From NCBI GenBank assembly GCA_016630955.3, contig CM049999.1, positions 806,001 through 870,000 of the forward strand: a DNA stretch of 64,000 nt, given 5' to 3'. This document shows positions 8,832 through 19,767 of the stretch, piece after piece; the first letter of the stretch is position 1; each line of letters starts with the position of its first letter. The notes beneath the pieces were generated by a model. It did no database searches and was not told the origin of the DNA. It was given only the letters and a program-made list of their open reading frames with translations. The translations under genes and the position numbers were made by a program. Source of the DNA: Didymella arachidicola (lineage: Eukaryota; Ascomycota; Dothideomycetes; Pleosporales; Didymellaceae).

Positions 8832-9941
8832 TCACCGGTCGCTCCCGTACAGAATCTCACACACCCCACCAATGGGCACATCCATAACCGCGTCCGTGCC
8901 CACATTCCAGACCTTGACCCAATCAACGCGCTCCCCAGCGCCAACCTGGCCCTCATCAGAACTCCCCAATCCCGCCCCATCACGTGCCCTCGCCCTAATC
9001 CCCCCCGTCCCCCAGTCCACAACCGCCACCTGCGCCGCCTCATCCACAAGACACTCACAACTATCCAGCGGCAGCGTAAGATAGCTCGTGTTGTAGCTCG
9101 CCAGCGCAACGTAAATATACACAACCAGCGCGACCAACCAACACGGCACAGCAAGCGCCCACCACCGATCGGGATACCACCAAATCCCCATCTGATGCAG
9201 CAGCGGCGCCGGCACGTACGCCCAGAGAACGTACACGAGGAACGCGGCCGAGCTGCCCAGATACACCGCGAAGCCGTAGTATTCGTAGGTCGGGACCTTG
9301 GGCGAGGCGCGCGGGACGGTGGGGGCGTGGCGCGCCGAGTGCGTTATGTGTGCGAGGTTGGTGGTGCTGGACGTGGGTGTGTGGACAGGGGGGAGGTCGA
9401 TGTCGGAGGAGTCTGGGGTTGTGGGGCGTGATGGGGCGGCGCTGAAGGAGGGGCGGAGGAGGGAGGTTAGGGAGGGGGAGGGGGGCAGGGGGATGGGCGG
9501 GCGGTTGTAGAAGGGGGGACAGAGGGCGCTTGTGGGCTGCCATGGTAGGTGTGTGTAGGAGCGTGATGTGTAGAGCGGGCGGGATGTCGGCGGGCTGTTG
9601 GTGTTGTCGTCGTCGTTGTGTGGCTCGTCTTCGCCGGATTCGGAGGCGTCGGATTCCTCCTCTAGGGCGAGTGGGTTGTTGTCCTGGTCCTCGTTGTCTT
9701 CGACCGACGCGGGGCCGTTGGAGAGCGGCGACCGTGGGCTGGTTGTGCCGCGCGCATGGTGAGGGCGAGCAGCGTCTCGGGCGTCGTCGAGCGACTTGAG
9801 CGTAGCTAAGTTGGGCGTAGACTTGGACTGCAGGCCCGGCAGGACGCTGCCTCTGTTCGGCGAAGCCATGTCGTCGTTGCACCGGCGGCGCATCTGCACG
9901 TCTTGCGTGCTTGGCTTGGCTGGCCCTAGGGGCGGGAACAC
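8832..9941 (-). CDS. GPI19: PIG-P/Gpi19, subunit of the GPI-GlcNAc transferase
   Basis: Single-exon gene of 369 residues. Residues 1 to about 210 are a Ser/Pro/Asp-rich disordered region. The PIG-P domain occupies about 215-365: YEYYGFAVYLGSSAAFLVYV and a second hydrophobic segment, WWALAVPCWLVALVVYIYVA, form two membrane helices, followed by ASYNTSYLTLPLDS. The end, DVPIGGVCEILYG, matches the family's D-I-P-x-x-x-V-x-x-x-L-Y close. PIG-P works in the ER complex that transfers GlcNAc to phosphatidylinositol, the first step of GPI anchor synthesis. Yeast Gpi19 is much shorter; long N-terminal extensions are, to my knowledge, usual in filamentous fungi. The start is uncertain; a second ATG lies at residue 17. 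Confidence 0.88.
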   Translation of the reverse strand: MFPPLGPAKPSTQDVQMRRRCNDDMASPNRGSVLPGLQSKSTPNLATLKSLDDARDAARPHHARGTTSPRSPLSNGPASVEDNEDQDNNPLALEEESDASESGEDEPHNDDDNTNSPPTSRPLYTSRSYTHLPWQPTSALCPPFYNRPPIPLPPSPSLTSLLRPSFSAAPSRPTTPDSSDIDLPPVHTPTSSTTNLAHITHSARHAPTVPRASPKVPTYEYYGFAVYLGSSAAFLVYVLWAYVPAPLLHQMGIWWYPDRWWALAVPCWLVALVVYIYVALASYNTSYLTLPLDSCECLVDEAAQVAVVDWGTGGIRARARDGAGLGSSDEGQVGAGERVDWVKVWNVGTDAVMDVPIGGVCEILYGSDR

Positions 9942-10020
9942 GCGTTTGCGCTACTGACGCGACGGGCCGAGGCACAGATTGCAAGGCACTGCAAAGAGTC
10001 GTCCAAAGGGTCGTTCCCAC

Positions 10021-10150
10021 GAATGGTTCAAAAGAGTCGTCCCCACGAATGGTTCAAAAGAGTCGTCCCCACGAATGGTTCAAAAGAGTCGTCCCCACGA
10101 ATGGTTCAAAAGAGTCGTCCCCACGAATGGTTCAAAAGAGTCGTCCAAAG
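10021..10150. repeat. Minisatellite, 26-bp unit, five copies
   Basis: Head-to-tail copies start at 10021, 10047, 10073, 10099 and 10125; the unit begins GAATGGTTCAAAAGAGTCGT and ends CCCCAC. The first four copies are identical and the last diverges at its end. Partial, degenerate copies precede it from about 9990. Near-identity implies recent expansion or homogenisation. Confidence 0.95.
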
Positions 10151-10295
10151 AGCAGGTTTGAAGCGTACATCACATAATCTACACCCTCCCGCCCTACGGT
10201 GGACATGCGTCCTTTTCTGCTATACAAATTGACCTCTTCAAGCCCCCTAGGAACGCCGTAGCTAATGCAAGCAATACAAGATATAAACCGCGAAC

Positions 10296-10390
10296 CACCT
10301 CACTGCCAACTCTCACTGCGAACACCTCACTGCCAACTCTCACTGCGAACACCTCACTGCCAACTCTCACTGCGAACACCTCACTGCGAA
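10296..10390. repeat. Minisatellite, 27-bp unit, about 3.5 copies
   Basis: Units start at 10296, 10323 and 10350 (CACCTCACTGCCAACTCTCA then CTGCGAA), with a partial fourth copy from 10377. The copies are identical, and internal CTCACTGC sub-repeats are visible. The sequence is unrelated to the 26-bp repeat 150 bp away. Confidence 0.93.
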
Positions 10391-10528
10391 TAACTCACAC
10401 AGCGAACAACTTCACTGCTGCAGCGCACGCCGCAACCCCACATACCCCTTCCGGCACGTAGCACTAGACGACCCAGAATCATGCCGCTTGTGCCCTCGTG
10501 TCGGGCGCGCACTTTTCACACGAGAAGA

Positions 10529-13500
10529 CTACTCGTCGTCGTCGGACATGGGCACGTCGCCGTTCGCCTTGGGTGCAGCTGTACCCGCATCTCCATCCTC
10601 GTCCTCGTCCTCGTCCTCGTCGTCAACCACATTGCGACCCTTGCGTTGTCGTGATGCAGCAGCGATGCTCTCGTCGGCGCTGTCGTCGGCAGGAGGAGGA
10701 GTAGCCTTGTCAGCAGACCCCGCGGGTGCTGCGGCGTCGTCGCTGTCGTCATCAATGAACTCGGCCGATTTGTATTTGCCCGCTGGCTCGCTCTTGCGCT
10801 GGAGCTTCCTCTTCTTTTTCTCGCGCGGACGCTCGTCGTCGCTGAGGGCTTCGGTGCCAGAAGCGCTGGTCCTGCGACGTCGGGAGCGCGGCTCGTCGTC
10901 TTCGTCGGACAGTCCGGCGTCTGTGCCCGAGTCGTCGTGGGCGACCTTCTTCTTTCGCTTGCCCCTGCCCTCGCCGCGACCGCGGGCCTTGCGCTCGGCT
11001 CTGCGCGCTTCCCTGTCCTCGTCGTCGTCCTTGCGCTTGTCGTCGTCCAGCTGACGCATCTCCATCAACTCGCGATCCCGTGCGGCGATGCGTTCCTGTT
11101 CTTCCAGAATCTTGCGCTTCCGCTCCAGAGCGGCTTCTTCCGCCTTGCGTTTCTCGTCTTCGCGACGCGCCATCTCTGCTTCGCGCAATTTGCGAGCCTG
11201 CTCGAGCTTGTCCGCGTTCTCGGATTCGTGCGCCGTCTGCTTCTCGCGCTCTCGCGCAATCTGTCTCGCCATGGTGTTTCGACCCATGTTGGCACGAGAG
11301 ATGAGATCGTTGCGTGGGAACGGTGGGTTCTCTGCCTTTGCCAAGCTGTCCAGTGACGCAACGGCCGCGTCCAGACCATCCGAAGCTTCATCGAGTTCCT
11401 CGAGGGTTCTGTGCTTGACGTCAAGACCATTGAGCGTTTGCGCAATCTGAAACTGGAGGAAAGCCACGTTGAATTGGGAGCCAAGGTCATTCGGCACAAT
11501 CTTAACAGCCTGCTTAGCGTAGTCCAGTGCGGTCCTGAACGAGGACACGCTGCGCTCGTGCTTCGCCCGCAAGTACCATGTGCGTCCGAGGTAAGCAAGA
11601 ATCTTCGGGTCATTCTGCCTGTCTTTCGAGAGGGCTATCTCGTACTGGGGACAATTAGTACAGAAACAGTCTAGGCTCCCTTGATCGACTTACATTCTCA
11701 ATGGCGCGAGCATATTGCTTGACCTCGACGTATGTGTGGCCAAGATTTACGTATACGCTGTAGTCCCTGAGTGTGTCTTTGACCTTGCTGAAGATCTGCA
11801 AAGCGCCGTGGTTGTCCTTCTTGTCCTCAACGAGAGCAATCGCAATGCCCTGAGCTGCGTAGGCGTTCTTGGGATCGAGCTGCAGCACCTTGTCAAAGAA
11901 CTCAACCGCTCGCTCGTATGCTTTCCGACGCTTCTCCTTCTCTTGTTCGGAGCCCTTAGGCAATTCACGGGCGATACTGAGGTGGATGTTGCCCATTCCC
12001 ATGAGTGAGTATCGGTCGTGCTTGTCGAACCTCTGCAGCGTGTGCTTGTGTATCCGCTGTTCTTCGTCTTCGCCGAAGTTGAGCGTCTTCGGCTTCGACT
12101 TGTTCTTGTACCAGGCAAACAGAGCTCGGACCTCGACATTGTCTTCATTCTCCTTGAACAGTTGCTTGAGAGCCTTGGGTCCAGCGTCTCCGGGGCTCTG
12201 GCGCAGCGAGATGTACGTGAGTCGGATGCGAGCATCAATGTAGTCGCTGTGCCGCTTGAGCAGTCCCTCGTAGACGCTCTTTGCCTCGTCAAGCATGCCT
12301 TCGGACTCGTAGGTCCGTCCGAGATTGTAACTGATGGACGTGACAAGAGCATCTGTGTCAATCGTCTCGTCGCGGGAGGCTGCCTTGACACAGGCATTTA
12401 GGGCAGCCTGGAAGGACTCCCTTGCTCGCACATATCGCTCCGCTTGGTAGTGGAAGCAGGCCATGTTGTTGAGCAGCTGAGGCGGCAGCAGCTCCCGGAG
12501 TGCGGCCTTGAGCTCTAGCTCGTCCTCGATGCCTTCCGGGTAGTCTTCTTCTGGGATAGCGTCCAGCTCCATCTGCTCAACCTCCTCCAGACACTTGAGA
12601 CTTCTGTCGGGGTGCTCAGCTTCGTAGAGCCTTGCAAGATTGAGCAAGACGGATGGGTCTGGAGTAGCCTTTCGCTTGGGGTCTTTCCAGGCTTTCTGCA
12701 CGTCCTCGAGGTACCGAACCGCCTTCTTGAATTCAGCGGACTTGTCCTCCGTGGACTTGTTGGCTTGCGCGTTGAAGACGTCCTCGGCGAAGAGCGTGCC
12801 AAGGAGAGTCTGGGCCTCCAACGTCGGTTGCTGTTGGAGAATCTTCTCGAGACGGAATTTTGCGCCGTCAAAGTTGTTCATTAGGACGTTCATCTGAGCC
12901 AGACCAAACTTGGCGGGAATGTGACCACGATCGTCTCCACCGCGAGCGCCGTCCGACTTGGCGTAGAACTCGGCAGCCTTTGCTGGGTTGTTCTGGTGGT
13001 GTTCCTTTCGCGCAAGCTGATACCAGCCGTCACTGGCGATGGCGTTTACGTCGGTCAGCTCGATAGCGCGCCGCGAGAGTGCTTCGACCTTGTTGAAGTC
13101 CTTTCTGGCAATGAACCAGCTGCCAAGGGTGGCGCAGGTCAAGGGGAACTGGTTGTCCATCTTCATGGCAGGCATGATGTATTCGTTCAGCGCCTTCTTG
13201 ACGAGGCGACCGAAGGTGGGATCGGACGGAGGAAGCTGTGCTGTGAGGTGGAAGTTGTAGACACCGAGCAGAACGGTGGCGATCTTCGAGGTCGGGTTCA
13301 GCTCGAGAGAGCGCTCCCATGCGCTGGCGGCGTCGTCCTTGAAGCCAAGCTGCCAGAAGCAGCAGCCAATGCCAATGCGAGGGTCCGGGTCGACCAGGTC
13401 GGGCGAGCTCTCCATGATACCCTGATACATCTTGAGGGCCTCGGCGTACTTGCCCATGGAGTAGCTGACACGCGCCTTGCCCATCTTGGCCATGAGGTTC

Positions 13501-14150
13501 TTGCCGCCTGAAGCTCGCAGCGCGTCTTCGAAGCACTTTGCAGCCTGCTTGAGCGTGTCCATGCGCTCTTGGCTGATGGCATGGGGGCCAGCCTGGGTCG
13601 CAGGGGCCTGGAGGGATGCTCGGAGGAGGTAGAGGACACCGCGGGCGAGGAAGAGCGGCGGGTACGAGGGGCTGATGCGCGAGGCATCGTTGAGGACGCT
13701 GGTGGCGGCCTGCATGTAGAAGTCCTTGGTCTTGACGTCGGGGTCCGCGGGGGCCTCCTGCTTCAGGCGCGGGGCCTCCCTGCACTTGAGCAGATACAGC
13801 CAGCAGAGGCCGTTCAGGATGCTCAGGCGGTCCTCGGCGCGGGCGCGGCCAAAGGCGTGGACGGCCTGGGTCAGCACGTCGATGGCGACGTGCAGCTTCT
13901 TGTGCTTGGCGTAGGCGACGGCGACCTGAACCCACGTCGACTTGAGGCTGTTCTCCGTCTCGAGCAGCGTGCACAGCTCCGTGGGGTCGTCCTGGATGTC
14001 CTCGTCGAGCGCGATCTCGACGTCGATGGTGTCGCCGGCCTCGGCGACCGAGACGGTGATGGCGCTGGGCACGTCCGAGTATCGCGGCGGGGGGAACATT
14101 TTGTCGGCGTCGTGCACGCTGTTCGCGCCATTGGTGTAGACGGCCGACAT
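10529..14150 (-). CDS. CTR9: Ctr9, TPR subunit of the Paf1 transcription elongation complex
   Basis: Two exons, 14150..11694 and 11644..10529, give 1190 residues; the 49-nt intron runs GTAAGT to CCCCAG and joins YARAIEN to YEIALSKDRQND in phase. The N-terminus (SAITVSVAEAGDTIDVEIAL) and the long array of tetratricopeptide repeats (for example LSILNGLCWLYLLKC, FDKVLQLDPKNAYAAQGIAIAL) are those of Ctr9. The C-terminal third is a charged coiled coil rich in E/K/R, then an acidic, Ser-rich tail ending SDDDE. Ctr9 scaffolds Paf1C, which travels with RNA polymerase II and promotes histone H2B ubiquitination and H3K4/K36 methylation. The reading frame stays open upstream of the ATG to 14807, but the family-like start is at 14150. 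Divergent from SEC8. Confidence 0.93.
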
Positions 14151-14805
14151 GGCGAGCGCACCGTGACGCGGCCGGGCGCTGTCGAGGGACGGGGGGGGCG
14201 GTCGGTCGGGGGGGGGGGAGCGGTCGGTCGGTGGGGAGCGGGGCGGCGTAGTGCTATCAGCGCCGCATAGCAGGGCGGGGGCGATGGGCGGTCGGCACGG
14301 CGGCAGCGGTGGTGGTGGTGGGCGTGGGCGTGGGCGTGGGCGTGATGGATGGCTGCACAAAGAATCGCGCGATGGGCGAGAGCTGCGACGCGACGAGAAA
14401 CTTGCGGAGGAGCGCGAGACGGGGTGGAAGTCTTGGCAGCGCAGCTCGGAGAACGGTCGACCCAGACGGGGTGGAAGTCTTGGCAGCACAGCACGGAGAA
14501 CGGTCAGCCCAGACGTCGTGGCCCAACGCCAGAGGAGGTGCAGTTGCCGTCGATGCGTCCGCTGTCGGCTGGTGCTCGCAGTCTGCGCGCGCTGGTCGTC
14601 TGCCCCCGTCTCCTTCACCCGCCAGGCCTTGGCGCGCTCATCGCCAGCTGGCTGCGACAAGCAAGTGATCCGTGCTGTCTCATCGAGCTCCCCCGAACTC
14701 CCCGCAGCGGCCACGCGCGCCCGCTCAGACTCGAGCGGCACGCACACGATGATACGGCGACGACCGCGCACTCGCTCCAGACAACACGCCGACATCTGAA
14801 CCACC
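14151..14805. promoter_or_regulatory. Bidirectional CTR9/SEC8 promoter region with tandem duplication
   Basis: 655 bp separate the divergent start codons. The CTR9-proximal part is G-rich on the plus strand (GGTCGGTCGG-type runs, GGGGGGG tracts and GTGGGC repeats near 14180-14340). A 47-bp direct repeat is present at 14418-14511. No TATA box is obvious. An in-frame minus-strand extension of CTR9 is open throughout, but its Arg/Pro/Ser composition looks like GC-rich non-coding DNA. Confidence 0.6.
14418..14511. repeat. 47-bp tandem direct repeat, two copies
   Basis: Copies at 14418-14464 and 14465-14511 begin GACGGGGTGGAAGTCTTGGC and differ at only a few positions. They lie in the shared CTR9/SEC8 upstream region. 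Confidence 0.9.
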
Positions 14806-14884
14806 ATGTCGCGCGACCCTGGCTACTCGCGGGCGGGAGCTAATGGCGCCTACACCAACGGCAGCGGAGCCTACAACAGCAACA

Positions 14885-14931
<47 letters not shown>

Positions 14932-17900
14932 AGCAACAGCAACGGAGCATACGGGAGCTACGGCGCCTCCAACGACGACTATGCAGGACGGCCCAGTGGC
15001 GAGTCGCGGCGCAGACCTGGAGGCTACGGCGGGCTGGGCGGAGGAGACGACGACTCCAGATCGCCATCACGACCGAGTGCCGACCGACCGCGCCGACCGG
15101 GCGGATATGGAGCCATGAACCCCGCCGAGGACAGCTATGCCTCACGTCCAAGTGGCGAGGGCTCGAGGGAGCGGCGACCTGGAGGCTATGGCGGTTTCCA
15201 GCCGCGCAACCAGGAGCGCAACCAGGAGCGCGGTCAGGAGCGCAACCAAGAGCGCGGTCAAGATGCACCCCAGGTCACACGTCCCACCAGTATCGAGCGT
15301 AAACCAGCACGCCCTCGCAGTGGCGGACGATACGCAGCGCCTACGGACCGCAGCCGAAGCAGGCCAGGCAGACAACAGAACTACGGTCCCGGCAGTCAGC
15401 GCATTGAAGAAGTCATCAAGTACATCCAAAACAACTGGGAATTCATGACTGGAGATCAGTGCATCCCAATCGAGGTAGCCCTCAAGCTCATGGACGCGAG
15501 CTCGCTTGGTCTCGCAGACCAGTACGACCAATTTCGACAATCCCATCAGGAGCTCCAGCAGGCTCTCAAGGCAATAGTCAACGAGCACCACCAGGGTTTC
15601 AACAGCTCCATTGGTACCTTCCACCAGATCCAGACTAGCTTGCAGACCTCACAGCATCGCGTGAGGAACCTGAAATCCTCGCTGACATCTGCCAAATCTC
15701 AGCTCTCGACGACCAAGCCTGAGCTTCGCGAGTTTGCCACAGCGTCTCAGAACTACGACGAGATGATTCAGATGCTCAACACCATCGAGCAGCTGCAGCT
15801 CGTGCCAGAGAAGCTCGAGGCTCGCATATCCGAGAAGCGTTTCTTGACAGCAGTGGACATCTTGCAGGATGCCCTCCGCATGATTCGCAAATCAGAAATG
15901 GAGAACATTGGCGCTCTGACCGACTTGCGTACATATCTCAGCAATCAAGAAGTGTCGCTAACCGACATTCTCATTGAAGAGCTTCACGGTCATCTCTACC
16001 TCAAGTCCCCGTACTGTGAGGATAGGTGGAAAGAGTATGCACACAATCAGTTCAAGGGCGATATCTCCGAGAGGGCGCAGACAGATGTTCGCGGTCGCTT
16101 GTTGTACTATTTCCTAGACGGATTGGACGCGGCAGAGCCGGTATGTGTCTTTACAGGATTTTGTAACAACTTCGCTGACTGCGATAGATGACGGACGACG
16201 CTTCACATAACCCAGAAACAGACACATTCCAGTACATCAGACTAGTTATCGAGTCACTGAACAAGATGAACCGTCTGGAGCTAGCCGTCGACACAATCGA
16301 GCAAAGACTGCCCGTCGAACTCTTCAAGATCGTGGAGAAGTCTCACAACGAGGTGGCGCTACGTCATCCTAGCACCTTGCGCGCTTACGCTTCGAGGAAG
16401 GGCAGCAAGTCGAAGACAGATATCGAGAGTGACGACATACGTACAACACTCCTCAATGACCTGCTCTGGACTCTGTATGCACGCTTCGAAGCCATCGCCG
16501 AGAGTCACAGAGTAGTCCACGATGTCGTCGCCGGCATCATTCGCAGAGAAGGCATTCGCGATACAACCACAAGCGCGACACTAACTCGAGGATTCAAAGA
16601 GTTGTGGAAGCTGTATCAAAGCGAGGTAAGGACGTCGCATCACAAATCTTGCTACAAGCTAATAAAATTTAGATGCGCTCTTTGCTTCACGACTACCTTG
16701 CCACAGATGGCGAGACTTCCTACAGAACCGGCCAAAAGCAGACTACGGTCGGTAGCGCCTTTTCTCGCGCCCCTCGTGACAGGTCGAAGCGAATGTTCAA
16801 GCTTTCAGACATGGACACCAAATCAACCGACGTTGCGCAAGAACGGGAAGACCTTGAGTTCATTCTAAAGACCTCAGTCCCAGGGTTAGTATCAGACTCA
16901 AAGCGGATTGAGAGCGCGGATACACACACGAACAGCAATATAGAAGGCAACGCGACTGGTCATAAGCTGCTGGTAGAGCCCAGTGTCTTCAACATGGGAA
17001 TATTGCTCCCTCCATCGCTTGATTTCTTGAACAGACTTAAGGAGGTTGTGCCTACAGGATCGGATATTGTCATGAGCACGCTGACATCCTTCCTTGATGA
17101 CTTCCTGGTCAACGTCTTCCATCCACAACTGGATGAGACGTTGGTCGAGTTGTGTGCGCAAGCTTATGTCGAGGTTGACTCCTTTCAAGAGGATCCTCAT
17201 TGGTCGAATCACTCCAAGAAGCCCATCTTCAAGGTACGTCGATCACATCAGTATCTCTGAACTTTTACTGATTCTACAGGGAACCGCCAACTTCCTCACT
17301 CTAATCTCGGCATTCTGCAAAATGCTGGATAATCTGCCACACGACCAGGCGTTCTCGCAACTCATTGTTCGCCAGATGGAGACATACGCACGGAAATGCA
17401 CCAGCTGGTATCAGAGTCTTGTCAGCAGAGGAAGCCCTACAGCAGCTGGCCGCAAGCTCAAGGCACCTGCTGCTTGGGCCGAGTCTGCGGAGATGGAAGA
17501 TCTGGTCAACCAAGTGTTCCAGACCGACCCAAAGGATGCGATCAATTTCAACACCCTTATTGAACAGGAGACCAGCCTGCTTCTGCCGACTATTGAAAAG
17601 GAGCCGTTAGATCAGGGCGACATCCTCCAAGATCGCAAGACCTTGACAAATCTCTGTCTACTATACACCAGCATGAAGTGGCTCTCGGCGAAGATTGCTC
17701 GATTACGGCACATCAGCGACCGAGCGACAGATTCGACAAGAGTCGAGGCCGGCAACCAGCGACACAACAGGCGCTGGACCCTCCTCTCATTTTCAGAGCC
17801 AAGATCTGAGGGTGCACCCGTGTACCTGCCCTTAAACCAGGAAACAGCTGCGTAAGTCACACCCATCTCAAACAACCCCAATCAATCACACTAATCCCAC

Positions 17901-18544
17901 CCAGCGAGTTCGACAGCGTAGTATCCACCTACCAAGCCCTCAGCACCTGCGTCCTGCGCACCCTGCACCTCTCAATTCGCACCACAATCCTCTACTCCCT
18001 AAACACATCCATACGCCCTGAAATGGTCGTCGACTCGCTGCTGGGCGACCCCGACCCCGCCATCCTCACCCTCAACACGCACCTCGTCGCCTTCGACACC
18101 GAAGTCAGTACCTACATCCCCTCGTCCTCCTACAACCTCATCACCTCCGGCCTCTCCGCCCTCATCGACATCTACCTCCTCTCCCTCTGCACCTCCAAAC
18201 TCACCAACATAAACGCCAACGGCGCCGCGCTGATGCGCCTCAACATGCTCGTTCTGCAGCAGAACCTCAAGAACATCGAGGACGGCGCTAGTCTGCCCAA
18301 CGTGGCGCTCTTCTTTGACTTGTTCACTGCGGGGCCTGAGGCGATTGTTGCCCGGGCCAAGGAGCATGGGAAAGGGTTTGGTGTGCAGGGGCTGGCGAGG
18401 GACATGTTTAGTCTGGATAAGGTTAAGAAGTTGTTGGAGTTGACGTATATGGAGAGATTGGTTGATGAGAGGAGGGAGGCGGTTGTGCAGGCGCAGAGGG
18501 AGAGGGATGCGCAGTTGCTGGAGGTTAGCGAGTTTATGTATTAG
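14806..18544 (+). CDS. SEC8: Sec8, exocyst complex subunit
   Basis: Five exons (14806..16140, 16188..16625, 16673..17233, 17280..17851, 17905..18544) give 1181 residues; the introns are 46-53 nt with GTA donors and AG acceptors, all phase-consistent. Residues 1 to about 200 are low-complexity: an Asn-Gly alternation, RRPGGYG repeats and NQERGQER repeats. The Sec8 N-terminal domain follows (IEEVIKYIQNNWEFMTGDQC, then a helical coiled-coil region to about 340), and helical exocyst sequence continues to the C-terminus. Sec8 is part of the octameric complex that tethers secretory vesicles at hyphal tips and septa. Residues 200 onward match the usual length of the family; the first 200 are extra. 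Divergent from CTR9. Confidence 0.92.
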
Positions 18545-19767
18545 CACTTGACGCGGAGATGGAGGGAGTACCGTAGTGACCAGAGAGGAGCAGGTGATGG
18601 TGCAGGGTTGGCCGTTGAAATTGTACGTAGTATACCATCCATCCAGACAATTCCAAACATGCTTTTCCCACCCCCCTATCCCATCCCATCTCAAATCATC
18701 CCCGCCCACGTCACACACGGCTTTCCTCGGACCAGCCCCACGCTCACCTCAATCCTCCACGAAAAAGCAAGGTCCAACCATCACAACCCCATCACCCCGT
18801 GAAGCCTCAGCCGACAACCCGAGCTCGAGCGATGACCCGAGGACGCCGGCGAGGTTTCTCCAGGGAAGACAGACGCGGCGCGGCGCGCTGGTTGCCGAAT
18901 GGGGAATTTGGTATCTGGGGGCCGTGGCGTAGGGCTGTGGGTGTGCATGTGTTGGTGCAAGTTGTAATTAGATTAGATTAGGCAAAGCGCATCTTGGACT
19001 AAAATTGACTGAGCAGAGGGTATGCTATGTTGTATACGTACTAGCGTCAGCACGCCTTGCCTATACAGGCTAAAACTTGCTTAATAGGGTATACACTACC
19101 GCTAGCCCTACATTGATTCGGCGACGTTACACTGTACACATGCTGTGTAGTGTGCAGCGTGCTGACATCCCCGGTCATGCAGGGTTCATCCCGAACTCAG
19201 CCCATGCATGATCGCTTCTACACCACATTCGGGCACCGCGCCTCTTCCATCGGACTTGAAGAGCCAGCATAGGAGGGCCGCAACGCCGCAGATGGCGGTC
19301 TTGGCTGCGTCTAGCACGAGCAACTCGAGGCGAATGCCAGCTCACGGGGCGTAGCTAAGCAATACCCGCAGCTGCGCGTAAGACCACTCACACGCCCCCA
19401 ACGGTCTTGCAGTGTCGGCTTTAGGGTGCTGGAGCGCCAGTAGCCATTGAGAGCTGTGTCGTGGGGTCCGCTGAGACGGCGAGTTGGATGCTCGACGCGG
19501 CTTTTCAGCCCCCAAGATGCCCGCTTACGCCTCCATGTCGCCGACGACAGATCGGGCCTGACATGACCGCCGTGGTGCGGCGCAGTGCGCGCCAGACAGG
19601 AACGATAAAGGCGTGTGGTTGCACTTGTTTCAGATGTTCCTTTGACAACGCGGGTTGCTACCTTTGTTCTTTGTTCTTTGTTTACTCCTGGGTATTGGGG
19701 TTGAGTATTGATACGTACTTTCACCGCTGTGGACTGTGTCGCTGTTTGTCGTTTTGTTGCTGCCGCC
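18545..19767. other. Intergenic region between SEC8 and the ABCG transporter
   Basis: About 1.2 kb. The first part should be the SEC8 3' UTR and the last few hundred bases the ABCG promoter and leader. No conserved coding region is recognised; the minus-strand frame at 19311-19781 overlaps the ABCG start and has no recognisable domain. Confidence 0.55.

Larger units (their letters stand above)
9942..10528. other. Intergenic region with two minisatellites
   Basis: About 590 bp between the PIG-P start and the CTR9 stop, both on the minus strand. It contains a 26-bp and a 27-bp tandem repeat (listed separately), which therefore sit in the PIG-P promoter/CTR9 3' region. The plus-strand frames here are repeat translations, not genes. 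Confidence 0.7.

Noticed and set aside
9911..10232. Three overlapping plus-strand frames of 60-88 residues with repeated NGSKES/MVQKSRP peptides
   Set aside because: Direct translations of the 26-bp minisatellite in each frame.
14151..14807. N-terminal extension of CTR9 to 14807
   Set aside because: The added residues are Arg/Pro/Ser-rich GC-driven sequence with poly-Pro runs, and the family-like N-terminus begins just after the ATG at 14150.
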